Below are positions 1 through 7,747 of a stretch of 55,009 bases of DNA, piece after piece (position 1 is the stretch's first letter; each line of letters starts with the position of its first letter). The position numbers and the translations under genes are program-made. Source of the stretch: Bacillus renqingensis (GTDB lineage: Bacteria > Bacillota > Bacilli > Bacillales > Cytobacillaceae); contig NZ_JADDIU010000007.1 in the NCBI RefSeq assembly GCF_016464375.1, positions 1-55,009 of the forward strand, written 5' to 3'. The notes under the pieces were generated by a model, which was not told where the DNA came from, did not search any database, and saw only the letters and a list, made by a program, of their open reading frames with translations.

Positions 1-183
1 CTAAATTTGTTCAAGCTCTTGTTGCATTTCTTGGAGCTGTCTTTGTTCCGCGATTGTGGAGTTAGCATAAGCTGAGCTTAAGGCGTTCTTTGCTTTTGCC
101 ACGGCATCTTCACGGTTAGCTGGGTCGGCGTTTTTTGCCATCGTAACAAATCTTCTGGCTTCCTGGAATAATTGGTTTCCCAT
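1..183 (-). CDS. DUF3813-like small protein
   Basis: A 60-residue, mostly helical, charged protein. I recognise it as resembling the DUF3813 family of small Bacillus proteins; no function is known to me. The start ATG follows a GGAGG placed inside the end of the upstream 50-codon gene, only 2 bp away, so the two are probably co-transcribed and translationally coupled. The stop codon is the first three bases of the window, so the gene is complete. The family call is from memory of the N-terminal pattern (GNQLFQEARRFV) and is not proven. Confidence 0.75.
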   Translation of the reverse strand: MGNQLFQEARRFVTMAKNADPANREDAVAKAKNALSSAYANSTIAEQRQLQEMQQELEQI

Positions 184-185
184 TG

Positions 186-338
186 TTAAATTCCTCCAAG
201 CGAGGAGTCATGCACATTGGCCATCTTCCGTGCCTCCGCCTCGGCATATGTCAATTTATAAGGAATCCTTTCAGCATGTTTGTTAACGGAATCCTTTCCT
301 TGCTGGACAAAGCGTCTCGATTTGTTCGATCTACCCAT
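186..338 (-). CDS. 50-residue basic hypothetical protein
   Basis: A short gene that begins MGRSNKSRRFVQQGKDSVNK and ends in SSLGGI. The ATG has a GGAGGG seven bases upstream. Its stop codon carries the ribosome binding site of the next gene, which starts 2 bp later. The protein is rich in Arg, Lys, Ser and Gln with no membrane segment. That composition recalls small spore or coat proteins, but I do not recognise the family and assign no function. Confidence 0.6.
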   Translation of the reverse strand: MGRSNKSRRFVQQGKDSVNKHAERIPYKLTYAEAEARKMANVHDSSLGGI

Positions 339-452
339 TCGAATCCCTCCAATATGCTATAAAGCTCACTTGAAGCAGTACTGCTGCCTCAAGTTCTAGT
401 ATGCGCAATTACATGGTCATCCAATTAGGTAAACTGTGGTGAATCGGCCTTA

Positions 453-1262
453 TTATAGATTCAACAAGTCTTCAATATAGGCTGCGACACCATCTTCTTC
501 GTTTGTTACGGTTACATCATTGGCGATATTTTTCAGTTGATCAATGGCGTTTCCCATTGCAATACCATGACCTGCGTACTCAATCATTTCTAAATCATTA
601 TCCTCATCACCGAAAGCAATCACTCTGTCCGCCGGAATTCCGTAATAATCTGCAGCCTTTTTCAACCCGACAGCTTTATTTAAACCAGCTTTAATGATTT
701 CCACCACATGCCATGGAGCCGCCCAGCTGCGCTGCTCGATAACTTCCGCATGGACTTCAGATAGGTAATCGCGAATCTTTTGTAGCTGCTCTTCATCTGT
801 ATGGATCAGCATGCTTGTCGGTGAATCATGAAGATACTCCATTAAATCACCGGTTGTAATTTTTGGATTGCCAAAACTGAAAATATCCAGTAACTTTTCG
901 TCATGATAATGGATATATACATCATCCATTACTTCAGCCACAATATTGTGAAACTGAAAGCTGCGGCACGTTTCAACGATATCCTTCGCTACCTTTACAT
1001 CAAGCGGCTCATGATAAAAGCCCCAGTTCGATTGCCGGGGGTGATGGGTGAATGCCCCGTTAAAATTGACAATAGGTGAATCTAATTCTAACTCACGATA
1101 ATACATCTCGCTTGAACGGTATGGCCTGCCTGTCGCAATCATCACAACATGTCCTGCTTCTCTTGCCTTTTTTAGCACAGCTTTTGTCTTTGTAGAAATC
1201 GTTTTATCGTCTTTTAATAATGTACCGTCTAAATCTAACGCAATTAAGTGTTTTTGTGCCAT
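453..1262 (-). CDS. yitU: Cof-type HAD-superfamily phosphatase (YitU-like)
   Basis: A 269-residue HAD phosphatase of the Cof/IIB subfamily. Motif I is DLDGTLL near residue 9, with the nucleophile and acid/base aspartates; the C-terminal motif IV is GDEDNDLEMI. The cap domain lies between them. Members hydrolyse sugar phosphates, FMN or PLP; the substrate here cannot be read from the sequence. The gene sits upstream of and divergent from yitW, as expected for B. subtilis yitU and yitW. The start ATG follows GAGGG at a slightly long spacing of about 10 bases. Confidence 0.88.
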   Translation of the reverse strand: MAQKHLIALDLDGTLLKDDKTISTKTKAVLKKAREAGHVVMIATGRPYRSSEMYYRELELDSPIVNFNGAFTHHPRQSNWGFYHEPLDVKVAKDIVETCRSFQFHNIVAEVMDDVYIHYHDEKLLDIFSFGNPKITTGDLMEYLHDSPTSMLIHTDEEQLQKIRDYLSEVHAEVIEQRSWAAPWHVVEIIKAGLNKAVGLKKAADYYGIPADRVIAFGDEDNDLEMIEYAGHGIAMGNAIDQLKNIANDVTVTNEEDGVAAYIEDLLNL

Positions 1263-1455
1263 AAGGTGTTTCCCTCACTTTTCTTATAATGCTTTGCTTT
1301 TGGAAAAAATGTAGTAACATGATACACTACAAAGGAAAATAATATAACTATACAAACTATGTTATCAATTATAGCGGAGCTGTAAAAAAATTCACACCAT
1401 TAAGCTAAGGAAATCGATAAACGATGCTTGAATAGGAAGGAAAATCTTTTTCTTC

Positions 1456-1464
1456 TGATATAAT
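1456..1464 (+). promoter_or_regulatory. Extended -10 promoter of yitW
   Basis: TGATATAAT is an extended -10 element (TGN plus a perfect TATAAT) about 35 bp upstream of the yitW GTG start. No -35 at normal spacing is visible; a TTGAAT at 1428 is too far away. Confidence 0.5.
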
Positions 1465-1498
1465 AAAAAGAACATTACTTAAAAGGAGTGAAGCAAAC

Positions 1499-1807
1499 GT
1501 GAATGAAGAATTAAAAGAAAATATAATGGGCGCCTTGGAGCTTGTCATTGATCCTGAGCTTGGAATCGATATTGTAAATTTAGGTTTGGTCTATGATCTC
1601 GAAATGAATGATGAGGGCAATTTAACGGTTACGATGACGTTAACGGCAATGGGCTGTCCACTTGCCGGAACGATTGTCGATCAAGTAAAACGGGCACTTG
1701 CCGACATACCTGAAATAAAGAATGTTGACGTCGATATTGTCTGGAATCCGCCATGGAACAAAGACATGATGTCACGCTACGCCAAAATTGCCTTAGGAAT
1801 TCGATAA
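1499..1807 (+). CDS. yitW: MIP18/SufT-family Fe-S cluster assembly protein
   Basis: A 102-residue DUF59 (MIP18) protein. This family helps mature iron-sulfur proteins; the single cysteine in the motif MGCPLAG is the conserved family cysteine. It starts at GTG with AAAAGGAG upstream. The next gene, a DsrE-type sulfur protein, begins 14 bp after the stop with its own AAGGAG, so they form a two-gene unit that ends at the terminator at 2162. Adjacency to radical SAM enzymes and Fnr, all Fe-S proteins, fits the role, but yitW itself is part of the conserved backbone. Confidence 0.88.
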   Translation: MNEELKENIMGALELVIDPELGIDIVNLGLVYDLEMNDEGNLTVTMTLTAMGCPLAGTIVDQVKRALADIPEIKNVDVDIVWNPPWNKDMMSRYAKIALGIR

Positions 1808-1821
1808 GGAGTATTTAATAT

Positions 1822-2160
1822 ATGAAGAATAAAGTGGTTTTAGTCAGCTCTCGTCAGCTCGGCAGGGGCGATCAAGAGTTAGGAGAAAACATTCTTGAAA
1901 CTTTTTTTACCCTTTTAAAACAAAAGGACGAGCTTCCCGTAGCCGTTTTTTGCATGAACAGCGGGGTTTTCACAATGACTGAGGAATCCTTGGTTTCTGT
2001 CCATTTAAAAGAGTTGGAGGAAAAAGGGGTCGAGATTTTAGCCTGCAAGACATGCGCTGACCATTACGAGGTAAGTGATAAATTAACAGTCGGAAAAATA
2101 AGTAGCATGGGTACATTTTTAGAACTTGCTGCAAAATATGAGGTATTAACTATTTCTTGA
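1822..2160 (+). CDS. DsrE-like protein, YedF C-terminal domain type
   Basis: 112 residues. LGRGDQELG near the N-terminus and GVEILACKTCADHY in the second half match what I know of the C-terminal domain of YedF, a protein linked to selenium or sulfur-relay metabolism. In YedF this domain follows a TusA-like domain; here no TusA domain is present and the start ATG has a good AAGGAG, so the protein is a stand-alone DsrE-fold unit. The CKTC pair could carry persulfide. It is co-transcribed with yitW. Function is uncertain; sulfur transfer is an inference from the fold. Confidence 0.7.
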   Translation: MKNKVVLVSSRQLGRGDQELGENILETFFTLLKQKDELPVAVFCMNSGVFTMTEESLVSVHLKELEEKGVEILACKTCADHYEVSDKLTVGKISSMGTFLELAAKYEVLTIS

Positions 2161-2161
2161 A

Positions 2162-2189
2162 AAACAGCAGGAGACCTGCTGTTTTTTTT
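2162..2189 (+). terminator. Terminator after yitW-DsrE unit
   Basis: The arms AACAGCAG and CTGCTGTT flank a short loop and are followed by eight T. It separates this unit from the Fnr-controlled radical SAM gene. Confidence 0.9.
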
Positions 2190-2207
2190 GGTCGTTAACC
2201 AATACGT

Positions 2208-2250
2208 TGTGAGGTAGTTCACTTTTCTTCGCGGTAAACAGCATTATAAT
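2208..2250 (+). promoter_or_regulatory. Fnr box at -41.5 plus TATAAT of the radical SAM gene
   Basis: TGTGA-N6-TCACT at 2208-2223 is a perfect match to the known B. subtilis Fnr consensus. A perfect TATAAT lies at 2245-2250 and no -35 is evident. With a start at 2257, seven bases past the -10, the Fnr centre (2215.5) lies at -41.5. This is the class II activator geometry reported for B. subtilis Fnr. Confidence 0.85.
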
Positions 2251-2285
2251 ACTTGGTATTAAGGCTGTTTAGGAGGCGTTTCAGA

Positions 2286-3398
2286 ATGGATTTTAGCCGG
2301 GATTTTAACCAAGATCCGTTTATTGTTATATGGGAGCTTACCCGTGCATGTCAATTAAAGTGTCTGCATTGCCGTGCAGATGCCCAATATACAAGAGATC
2401 CAAGGGAGTTAACATATGAAGAAGGAAAAAATTTAATCGATCAAATATATGGTATGAATAATCCGCTGCTAGTTTTTACTGGCGGAGACCCATTAATGCG
2501 GCCGGATGTATTTGACATTGCTAAATATGCGGTGGAAAAAGGGGTCAGGGTTTCAATGACTCCTAGCGCAACACCAAATGTTACTATAGAGGCAATGCGT
2601 AAAGCGAAAGAAGTGGGCCTCTCCCGCTGGGCATTTAGTCTTGATGGTCCAACTGCCGAGATTCATGACCATTTCCGCGGCACATCAGGTTCGTTTGACC
2701 TCACGATGGAGAGGATTAAGTATTTACATGAATTGGAGATGCCTATTCAGATTAACACCGTTGTTTCCAGGTACAATTATGAGCATCTTGAAGAAATGGC
2801 AAAATTGGTGGAATCCTTAAATTGTGTCCTTTGGAGTGTCTTTTTCCTTGTTCCAACCGGAAGAGGGCAGGTGGAAGATATGATTTCTCCGGTGGAACAT
2901 GAGAAAGTGCTTCGATGGCTCTATGACCTTAGCAAGCAGGTGAAGTTTGATATTAAAACAACGGAAGCGATGCACTATCGCCGTGTGGTCATCCAGCAGA
3001 AAATGCGTGAAGCAAAGGCACAGACAGATGAGATTCATTATTTGTCGGCATTAACCGAAAAAGGATTAACTGGATCGATTGATGGGCTTGGCAGAGCACC
3101 AAAAGGGGTCAATGATGGTAACGGTTTTGTTTTCATTTCTCATATTGGCGATGTCTACCCAAGCGGGCTTTTACCGGTGAAGGCCGGTAATGTTCGTGAA
3201 ACGCCGCTTGCCGAAATTTATCGGGAATCCCCTATCTTTAAAGCATTAAGAAATCCTGATGGGTTTAAGGGGAAATGTGGTGTCTGTGAATTCCGTTATG
3301 TTTGTGGCGGCTCAAGATCAAGAGCATACGCGATGACAGGGGATTACTTGGAAAGTGAACCATTCTGCGTCTATATTCCAAAGGCCTTAAGACGATAG
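2286..3398 (+). CDS. Radical SAM/SPASM enzyme, Fnr-controlled
   Basis: 370 residues. The radical SAM motif CQLKCLHC (C22, C26, C29) binds the SAM-cleaving [4Fe-4S] cluster. The C-terminal SPASM-type region has CGVCEFRYVC and a further cysteine (C331, C334, C340, C361) for auxiliary clusters. The pattern DFNQDPFIVIWELTRAC resembles the family that includes NirJ/AhbD heme-modifying enzymes and TIGR04053; the substrate is unknown. I chose ATG 2286 because AGGAGG sits just upstream; an in-frame upstream start at 2253 would precede the predicted transcription start. It is monocistronic, between a terminator and a convergent Fnr gene, and is preceded by a perfect Fnr box, so anaerobic induction is expected. 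Confidence 0.85.
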   Translation: MDFSRDFNQDPFIVIWELTRACQLKCLHCRADAQYTRDPRELTYEEGKNLIDQIYGMNNPLLVFTGGDPLMRPDVFDIAKYAVEKGVRVSMTPSATPNVTIEAMRKAKEVGLSRWAFSLDGPTAEIHDHFRGTSGSFDLTMERIKYLHELEMPIQINTVVSRYNYEHLEEMAKLVESLNCVLWSVFFLVPTGRGQVEDMISPVEHEKVLRWLYDLSKQVKFDIKTTEAMHYRRVVIQQKMREAKAQTDEIHYLSALTEKGLTGSIDGLGRAPKGVNDGNGFVFISHIGDVYPSGLLPVKAGNVRETPLAEIYRESPIFKALRNPDGFKGKCGVCEFRYVCGGSRSRAYAMTGDYLESEPFCVYIPKALRR

Positions 3399-3401
3399 TA
3401 A

Positions 3402-3441
3402 AATAGGATGGGGGCGGGCTCTTTTAGCCCTCCATCCTATT
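3402..3441. terminator. Bidirectional terminator, radical SAM / fnr
   Basis: The long inverted repeat AATAGGATGG ... CCATCCTATT lies between two convergent genes and overlaps the last codon of the minus-strand fnr gene. Confidence 0.8.
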
Positions 3442-4135
3442 CAATGTTGCAATAAATGGCAGAACAGTTTTCACAGCCAATTTCATCTTTTAAATATTGT
3501 AAATTTAACACGGTGATTTTTCCTTGTTTAACGGAAATGATCTGATCACGCTTTAACTCACTAAGGATTCGGTTGGTACTTTCCCGTGATGTGCCGCAGA
3601 AATTGGCCAGCTCCTGATTTGTTAACGGCAGATCAATCAAGATGGCATCACCCTTTTGGACACCATAACTATTAGTCATACGGATAAGAGTTGAAAATAG
3701 GGCACCGCGTTTTCCATTTAGGACGAGGTCACGGAACTTGGTTTGTGTTCTCCGAAAATGATCACTCATCCATTTCATAAATTCAAAGGCAAGCTTACTG
3801 TTTTGAAAAAACTCACTTTCAATTACTTCTTTTTTGATAGCGGCAACCTCTCCTCCTTCAAGTACCTTAGCACTTAATAAATATCTGGGATCATTGGTAA
3901 AAAGCGTTAACTCGCCACAAATATCGTTTGCCCCACAAATTCTTAAAGAAAGTTCACGCCCGTCCGCCGTAATTTTACTGATTTGAATTTTTCCGGAAAT
4001 AATAATATAAAGCTCTTCTGCAATCATTCCTTCTTGAAATAAATATCTTCCCCGTTCACTTGTAAATTTCCGGTCAGCAAATTTAAGCAGTTCTTTTATT
4101 TCAATCGAATGAGTTGGTTTCATTGTCAAAGTCAT
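3437..4135 (-). CDS. fnr: Fnr-type anaerobic regulator, paralogue 1
   Basis: 232 residues from ATG 4135. An N-terminal cyclic-nucleotide-binding-like domain is followed by a long dimer helix and a winged HTH (LTNQELANFCGTSRE). The C-terminus ends with CENCSAIYC (C221, C224, C229). This C-x2-C-x4-C pattern matches the three cysteines that hold the oxygen-sensitive [4Fe-4S] cluster in B. subtilis Fnr; an aspartate in KFRDLVLNG (D136) is a candidate fourth ligand. ATG 4135 is preferred over GTG 4141 because GAGG lies 9 bases before it. A possible sigma-A promoter is TTGCTT-N17-TATTAA (4190-4162). A second paralogue lies at 8515. Confidence 0.85.
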   Translation of the reverse strand: MTLTMKPTHSIEIKELLKFADRKFTSERGRYLFQEGMIAEELYIIISGKIQISKITADGRELSLRICGANDICGELTLFTNDPRYLLSAKVLEGGEVAAIKKEVIESEFFQNSKLAFEFMKWMSDHFRRTQTKFRDLVLNGKRGALFSTLIRMTNSYGVQKGDAILIDLPLTNQELANFCGTSRESTNRILSELKRDQIISVKQGKITVLNLQYLKDEIGCENCSAIYCNIE

Positions 4136-4161
4136 CTCCACTTACCTCTATGTGAAATTTG

Positions 4162-4190
4162 TTAATACCATTTTACCGTAATGAAAGCAA
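4162..4190 (-). promoter_or_regulatory. Possible sigma-A promoter of fnr paralogue 1
   Basis: TTGCTT, 17-base spacer, TATTAA with a TGG extension before the -10. It is moderate in quality and shares the intergenic region with the divergent moaA promoter. Confidence 0.4.
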
Positions 4191-4280
4191 CACGAGCTGA
4201 GTAAACAATGACAATATAGTGAAAACTTATGTTTGTTCATGAAAAATTAGTAGGATAGTGAATAATATAACAGTCTTTTT

Positions 4281-4309
4281 TTGAAAACATTTGATACAAT
4301 AGTTATAAT
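4281..4309 (+). promoter_or_regulatory. Sigma-A promoter of moaA
   Basis: TTGAAA, a 17-base spacer and a perfect TATAAT. The predicted start near 4316 leaves room only for the downstream GTG start codon of moaA, not the first ATG. No good Fnr box is seen here. Confidence 0.8.
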
Positions 4310-4339
4310 ACGTTTCTTTCATATATGGAGTTGATGTTA

Positions 4340-5356
4340 GTGGGAAAAACACTGATTAAAGACCAATTAAATAGACCTTTACGTGACTTACGAATCTCTG
4401 TGATTGACCGCTGTAATTTCCGTTGCCAGTATTGTATGCCTGCAGACCAATTCGGCCCTGACTTTGAATTCTTACCGCGAAGTGCCTTGTTAACCTATGA
4501 AGAGATTGAACGGGTTGCAAGAATTTTTGTTAAATTGGGCGTTGAAAAAATCCGTTTAACCGGCGGGGAACCGTTGTTAAGACGAGATTTGCCAACACTT
4601 GTCGAAAAGCTTGCAAACATTGAAGGTTTAAGTGATATCGCCTTAACGACGAATGGGGTATTGCTACCGAAATTAGCGCAAAAATTGAAAGATGCTGGTC
4701 TCAAAAGGGTAAATGTTAGCTTAGATACCTTGGATGATGAGCTTTTTGGAACGATTAATGGTCGCGGTGTAGGAACAGGTCCGGTTCTCAAGGGAATTGA
4801 AGCGGCAAAGAAGGCCGGACTTGGGGTTAAAATGAACATGGTGGTTAAAAGAGGGTTGAACGATAGTGAAATCATTCCAATGGCAGAGTTTTGCAAAAAC
4901 AACGGTTTAGAACTTCGTTATATTGAATTTATGGATGTTGGCTCAACAAACGGTTGGAAAATGGACGATGTCGTGACAAAAAAGCAAATTTACCAATTGT
5001 TAAAAGAACATTTCGAGTTGGAGCCGGTTGACCCTGCTTACTATGGAGAAGTAGCGAAACTGTATCGTTATCAGGATAAAGATGTGAAGGTTGGCTTTAT
5101 AACATCTGTATCTGAATCCTTTTGTTCCAGCTGTACGCGAGCCCGGCTTTCCGCCAATGGGCAGATTTTTACTTGTTTATTTAATGGGAATGGTCATGAT
5201 ATCCGGAATTTCATGCGAAACGGTGCAACAGATGAGCAATTGGCCGAGCGGATCACGTCTATTTGGAATGACCGCAGCGACAGGTACTCAGACGAACGAA
5301 CAGCAGCGACAAACAAAACTCGCAAGAAGATTGAAATGTCCTATATTGGTGGTTGA
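4340..5356 (+). CDS. moaA: GTP 3',8-cyclase MoaA (molybdenum cofactor)
   Basis: 338 residues. MoaA is a radical SAM enzyme that turns GTP into 3',8-cyclo-7,8-dihydro-GTP, the first step of molybdopterin synthesis. The N-terminal CNFRCQYC (C25, C29, C32) binds the SAM cluster; the C-terminal [11 protein letters not shown] and a later cysteine bind the second cluster. The protein ends in the family's GG dipeptide. I chose GTG 4340: GGAG lies 9 bases upstream, while ATG 4325 would be only about 10 bases from the predicted transcription start and has no binding site. The partner genes moeA and mobB lie 1.1 kb downstream, across ric. Confidence 0.92.
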   Translation: MGKTLIKDQLNRPLRDLRISVIDRCNFRCQYCMPADQFGPDFEFLPRSALLTYEEIERVARIFVKLGVEKIRLTGGEPLLRRDLPTLVEKLANIEGLSDIALTTNGVLLPKLAQKLKDAGLKRVNVSLDTLDDELFGTINGRGVGTGPVLKGIEAAKKAGLGVKMNMVVKRGLNDSEIIPMAEFCKNNGLELRYIEFMDVGSTNGWKMDDVVTKKQIYQLLKEHFELEPVDPAYYGEVAKLYRYQDKDVKVGFITSVSESFCSSCTRARLSANGQIFTCLFNGNGHDIRNFMRNGATDEQLAERITSIWNDRSDRYSDERTAATNKTRKKIEMSYIGG

Positions 5357-5373
5357 TAAAGTTACTGTTTAAA

Positions 5374-5401
5374 AAGGAAGTACCGTTATGGTACTTCCTT
5401 T
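5374..5401 (+). terminator. moaA terminator
   Basis: A perfect 11-bp stem, AAGGAAGTACC and its complement, with a 5-base loop and a short T tail. Confidence 0.8.
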
Positions 5402-5426
5402 GCTCATTAGCGCGGTCGTTATAAAA

Positions 5427-5523
5427 TTGCCCGCGGAGCGCGAAAAAGGGGGCTGGCGGAAAAAAAACAAGCGGTTTTATTGCCCGCGAAGCGCGAAAAA
5501 GCAGGCTACTGGTAAAAATCAAT
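5427..5523. repeat. Two-copy tandem repeat, 53-bp period
   Basis: TTGCCCGCGGAGCGCGAAAA starts at 5427 and recurs with one change at 5480. Each copy has a small CGCG-NAG-CGCG palindrome. The pair lies between the convergent genes moaA and ric. It resembles, in period and placement but not in sequence, the arrays at 18123 and 42623. Confidence 0.65.
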
Positions 5524-5554
5524 AGGTCATACTGTCCGTTACGTTAAAACGAGA

Positions 5555-5583
5555 TAAAAAAACGAGCTGCAACCAGCTCGTTT
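5555..5583 (-). terminator. ric terminator
   Basis: ACGAGCTG and CAGCTCGT form the stem, followed by a T run when read on the minus strand. Confidence 0.85.
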
Positions 5584-5588
5584 ATGTC

Positions 5589-6284
5589 TTACATATATCT
5601 TGGAAATAAAATATTGTTCTCAAGGTGAACGTGCATGAAGGTTAATCCTTCTAACGCCTCTAACCGGGCATAAACTAAACGATAGGTACCACAGGCGTCT
5701 AGTGGAAGGGCAAAGTCAGCTGTTACGGTACGGATTTGCCGGAGGATTTCTCCTGCATGGTCGTGTTCCTTTTCAAGTTCAACAATCAAACGAATCGCTT
5801 CTTCACGATTTTCAACCGTACCGTCTTCAAGCTGCTTGATTAAAGGGAAAACGATGGACTCTTCCTTTTCCATATGCTCTAGTAATTCCTTTTTAAATTC
5901 ATAAAAGAGTTCATAAACCTTTAATAGTTCCGGATGATTACCTCCATGCACCCGAGAAACCTTTGTGACATAAGGGCTAAGATTTTTTAATTCTTCCTCA
6001 GAAACACGATGATAATTTTGAATCACATGATCCATGATGATTAGTGAATCAGATTCAGTCCAAACCTCAACATCTTTTTCGGCCTTCTCATATTTATCAT
6101 AGACTTCCTTTAATTCTTCTAAAAGGGCTTCGATATCAAGTTCATTTTGGGCAACTGCTTGGGCCAATGGAATATTTCCGCCGCAGCAAAAATCGATTCG
6201 ATTCCTTTTGAATACATCACTTGTTTTCGGTAATTCGTTAACGATATCTTTCACTAATGAATTAGCTGTAAATGGGAATGTCAT
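5589..6284 (-). CDS. ric: Di-iron Fe-S cluster repair protein RIC/ScdA/YtfE
   Basis: 231 residues. The N-terminal DUF542 part contains DFCCGG (C33, C34); the rest is a hemerythrin-like four-helix bundle with repeated HxxxE/EExxxF patterns that bind a di-iron centre. These proteins restore Fe-S clusters and metal sites damaged by nitric oxide or oxidants. That fits a neighbourhood of Fe-S enzymes, Fnr and molybdenum cofactor genes, since nitrate respiration produces NO. AAGGAGG precedes the ATG. The upstream region has an Fnr-type box exactly 41.5 bp before the predicted start, so anaerobic induction is likely. Confidence 0.92.
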   Translation of the reverse strand: MTFPFTANSLVKDIVNELPKTSDVFKRNRIDFCCGGNIPLAQAVAQNELDIEALLEELKEVYDKYEKAEKDVEVWTESDSLIIMDHVIQNYHRVSEEELKNLSPYVTKVSRVHGGNHPELLKVYELFYEFKKELLEHMEKEESIVFPLIKQLEDGTVENREEAIRLIVELEKEHDHAGEILRQIRTVTADFALPLDACGTYRLVYARLEALEGLTFMHVHLENNILFPRYM

Positions 6285-6326
6285 TTTTAAATCCTCCTTG
6301 GAAGGTAGTGAATGGTTACTAACATA

Positions 6327-6369
6327 ATCATAATCGAAATTGGGGAAAAACTAGGTGACCTACATCACA
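6327..6369 (-). promoter_or_regulatory. Fnr box at -41.5 plus -10 of ric
   Basis: The palindromic site at 6354-6369 reads GGTGA-N6-TCACA on the plus strand (9 of 10 to a TGTGA-N6-TCACA site). A TATGAT -10 lies at 6332-6327 on the minus strand. The predicted start at 6320 places the box centre at -41.5, the same geometry as the radical SAM promoter. Confidence 0.75.
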
Positions 6370-6402
6370 CATATGATATGATTTTTCATTTATATAAAAA
6401 AG

Positions 6403-6445
6403 TGTGACATTTGCTATGTCGCTAAGTTTTTTGTAGGCTTATAAT
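6403..6445 (+). promoter_or_regulatory. moeA promoter with an Fnr half-site
   Basis: A perfect TATAAT is at 6440-6445 and no -35 is at the right distance. TGTGA at 6403-6407 would be the left half of a site centred at 6410.5, which is -41.5 from the predicted start 6452. The right half is poor (CTATG). GACAT-N5-ATGTC is a second palindrome in the same stretch. Confidence 0.45.
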
Positions 6446-6475
6446 AAGGATTGAACTGTTTTTAGATAGGAGCCG

Positions 6476-7747
6476 ATGAATTTGTTTGAACGAAGACAAC
6501 CAATTCCGATAGCGGATGCAGTAAAAAACATTATGGAATGTCAATTACATGGGGAAACGGAACATGTGCTGATTGAAGACAGCTTTGGTCGCTTTTTATC
6601 AGAGGATTTAGTAGCTACTTGTGATGTGCCACATTTTGATAGAGCCCCATATGATGGCTTTGCCATAAGATCAATAGATACAAGTGATGCCTCGCCGTCT
6701 AATCCTGTAGAATTTGAAGTCATTGATCATATCGGTGCAGGAATGGTTTCGACAAAGACGGTAACCAAGAATCAAGCTGTCAGAATTATGACCGGTGCGA
6801 TGATGCCCGAAGGAACAGATGCTGTAGTCATGTTTGAAGTAGCTAAAAACTACGAAAAGAATGGGACATCCTATATGTCCATTAAACGCAAGTTCCAAAC
6901 GGGTCAAAACGTTTCCTTTCGCGGGGAAGATGCGAAAAAAGGAGAAGTCCTTGTGAAGAAAGGGACGTTGATTAATCCGGGTATTCAAGCTATGCTCGCG
7001 ACATTTGGCTATCAACATGTACCTGTTGCCAAAAAACCATTGGTTGGTTTATTTGCGACCGGTACTGAACTACTAGAAGTGGACGAACCTTTAGTCCCTG
7101 GAAAAATTCGTAACAGCAATTCTCATATGATTTCTGCTCAAATTGAACGAGCCGGTGGAAGGGTTCACTATTTTGGCAAATTACCGGATGAATTTGATAC
7201 TTGTTTTTCAGCTGTGAAAAATGCCTTAAATGAGGTAGATATTCTCATTACCACTGGAGGAGTATCTGTTGGTGACTTCGATTTCCTTCCGGAGATTTAC
7301 CAAAAGTTAGGGGCTGAGGTTCTTTTTAATAAAGTGGCGATGCGCCCCGGCAGTGTCACGACAGTAGCACAGCACAATGGAAAACTGTTGTTTGGACTTT
7401 CCGGAAATCCTTCTGCTTGTTATGTTGGTTTTGAATTATTTGCCCGACCGATTATTCGCCGTATGCTCTGCTCGCCAAAACCGCATTTACGCAGAGAAAA
7501 GGCAATCCTTGAGGCGGATTTTCCAAAAGCAAATCCGTTTACCAGATTTGTCCGGAGTTCAGCTTATATTGAAGCGGGAAGACTAAAGGTAATGCCAAGC
7601 GGTTTAGACAAGTCTAATATCATCATGAGCCTAGCCGCGGCCAATTCGCTAACCATCCTTCCCGGGGGAACAAGAGGGTTTACCGCCGGCATGGAAGTGG
7701 ATGTCTTAATGCTCGAAGACCAAACCGGCAGTGAGTGGCCTTGGTAA
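6476..7747 (+). CDS. moeA: Molybdopterin molybdenumtransferase MoeA
   Basis: 423 residues, near the usual MoeA length. MoeA inserts molybdate into adenylylated molybdopterin. Domain order is typical: the N-terminal lever and beta domains (DVPHFDRAPYDGFAIRS, RIMTGAMMPEGTDAVV), the MogA-like catalytic domain (ILITTGGVSVGDFDF, GLSGNPSACYVGFE) and a C-terminal beta-barrel ending near ILPGGTRGFTAG. AGGAG is only 3 bases before ATG 6476, so an in-frame TTG at 6482 is an alternative start. It overlaps mobB by 13 bp, which indicates one operon. The promoter has an Fnr half-site. Confidence 0.92.
   Translation: MNLFERRQPIPIADAVKNIMECQLHGETEHVLIEDSFGRFLSEDLVATCDVPHFDRAPYDGFAIRSIDTSDASPSNPVEFEVIDHIGAGMVSTKTVTKNQAVRIMTGAMMPEGTDAVVMFEVAKNYEKNGTSYMSIKRKFQTGQNVSFRGEDAKKGEVLVKKGTLINPGIQAMLATFGYQHVPVAKKPLVGLFATGTELLEVDEPLVPGKIRNSNSHMISAQIERAGGRVHYFGKLPDEFDTCFSAVKNALNEVDILITTGGVSVGDFDFLPEIYQKLGAEVLFNKVAMRPGSVTTVAQHNGKLLFGLSGNPSACYVGFELFARPIIRRMLCSPKPHLRREKAILEADFPKANPFTRFVRSSAYIEAGRLKVMPSGLDKSNIIMSLAAANSLTILPGGTRGFTAGMEVDVLMLEDQTGSEWPW

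Noticed and set aside
2253..2285. Earlier start of the radical SAM gene
   Set aside because: It would lie before or at the predicted transcription start at 2257; ATG 2286 has AGGAGG.
4141..4280. Fnr boxes between fnr paralogue 1 and moaA
   Set aside because: TGTGA and AGTGA half-sites occur, but none has a matching second half six bases away.
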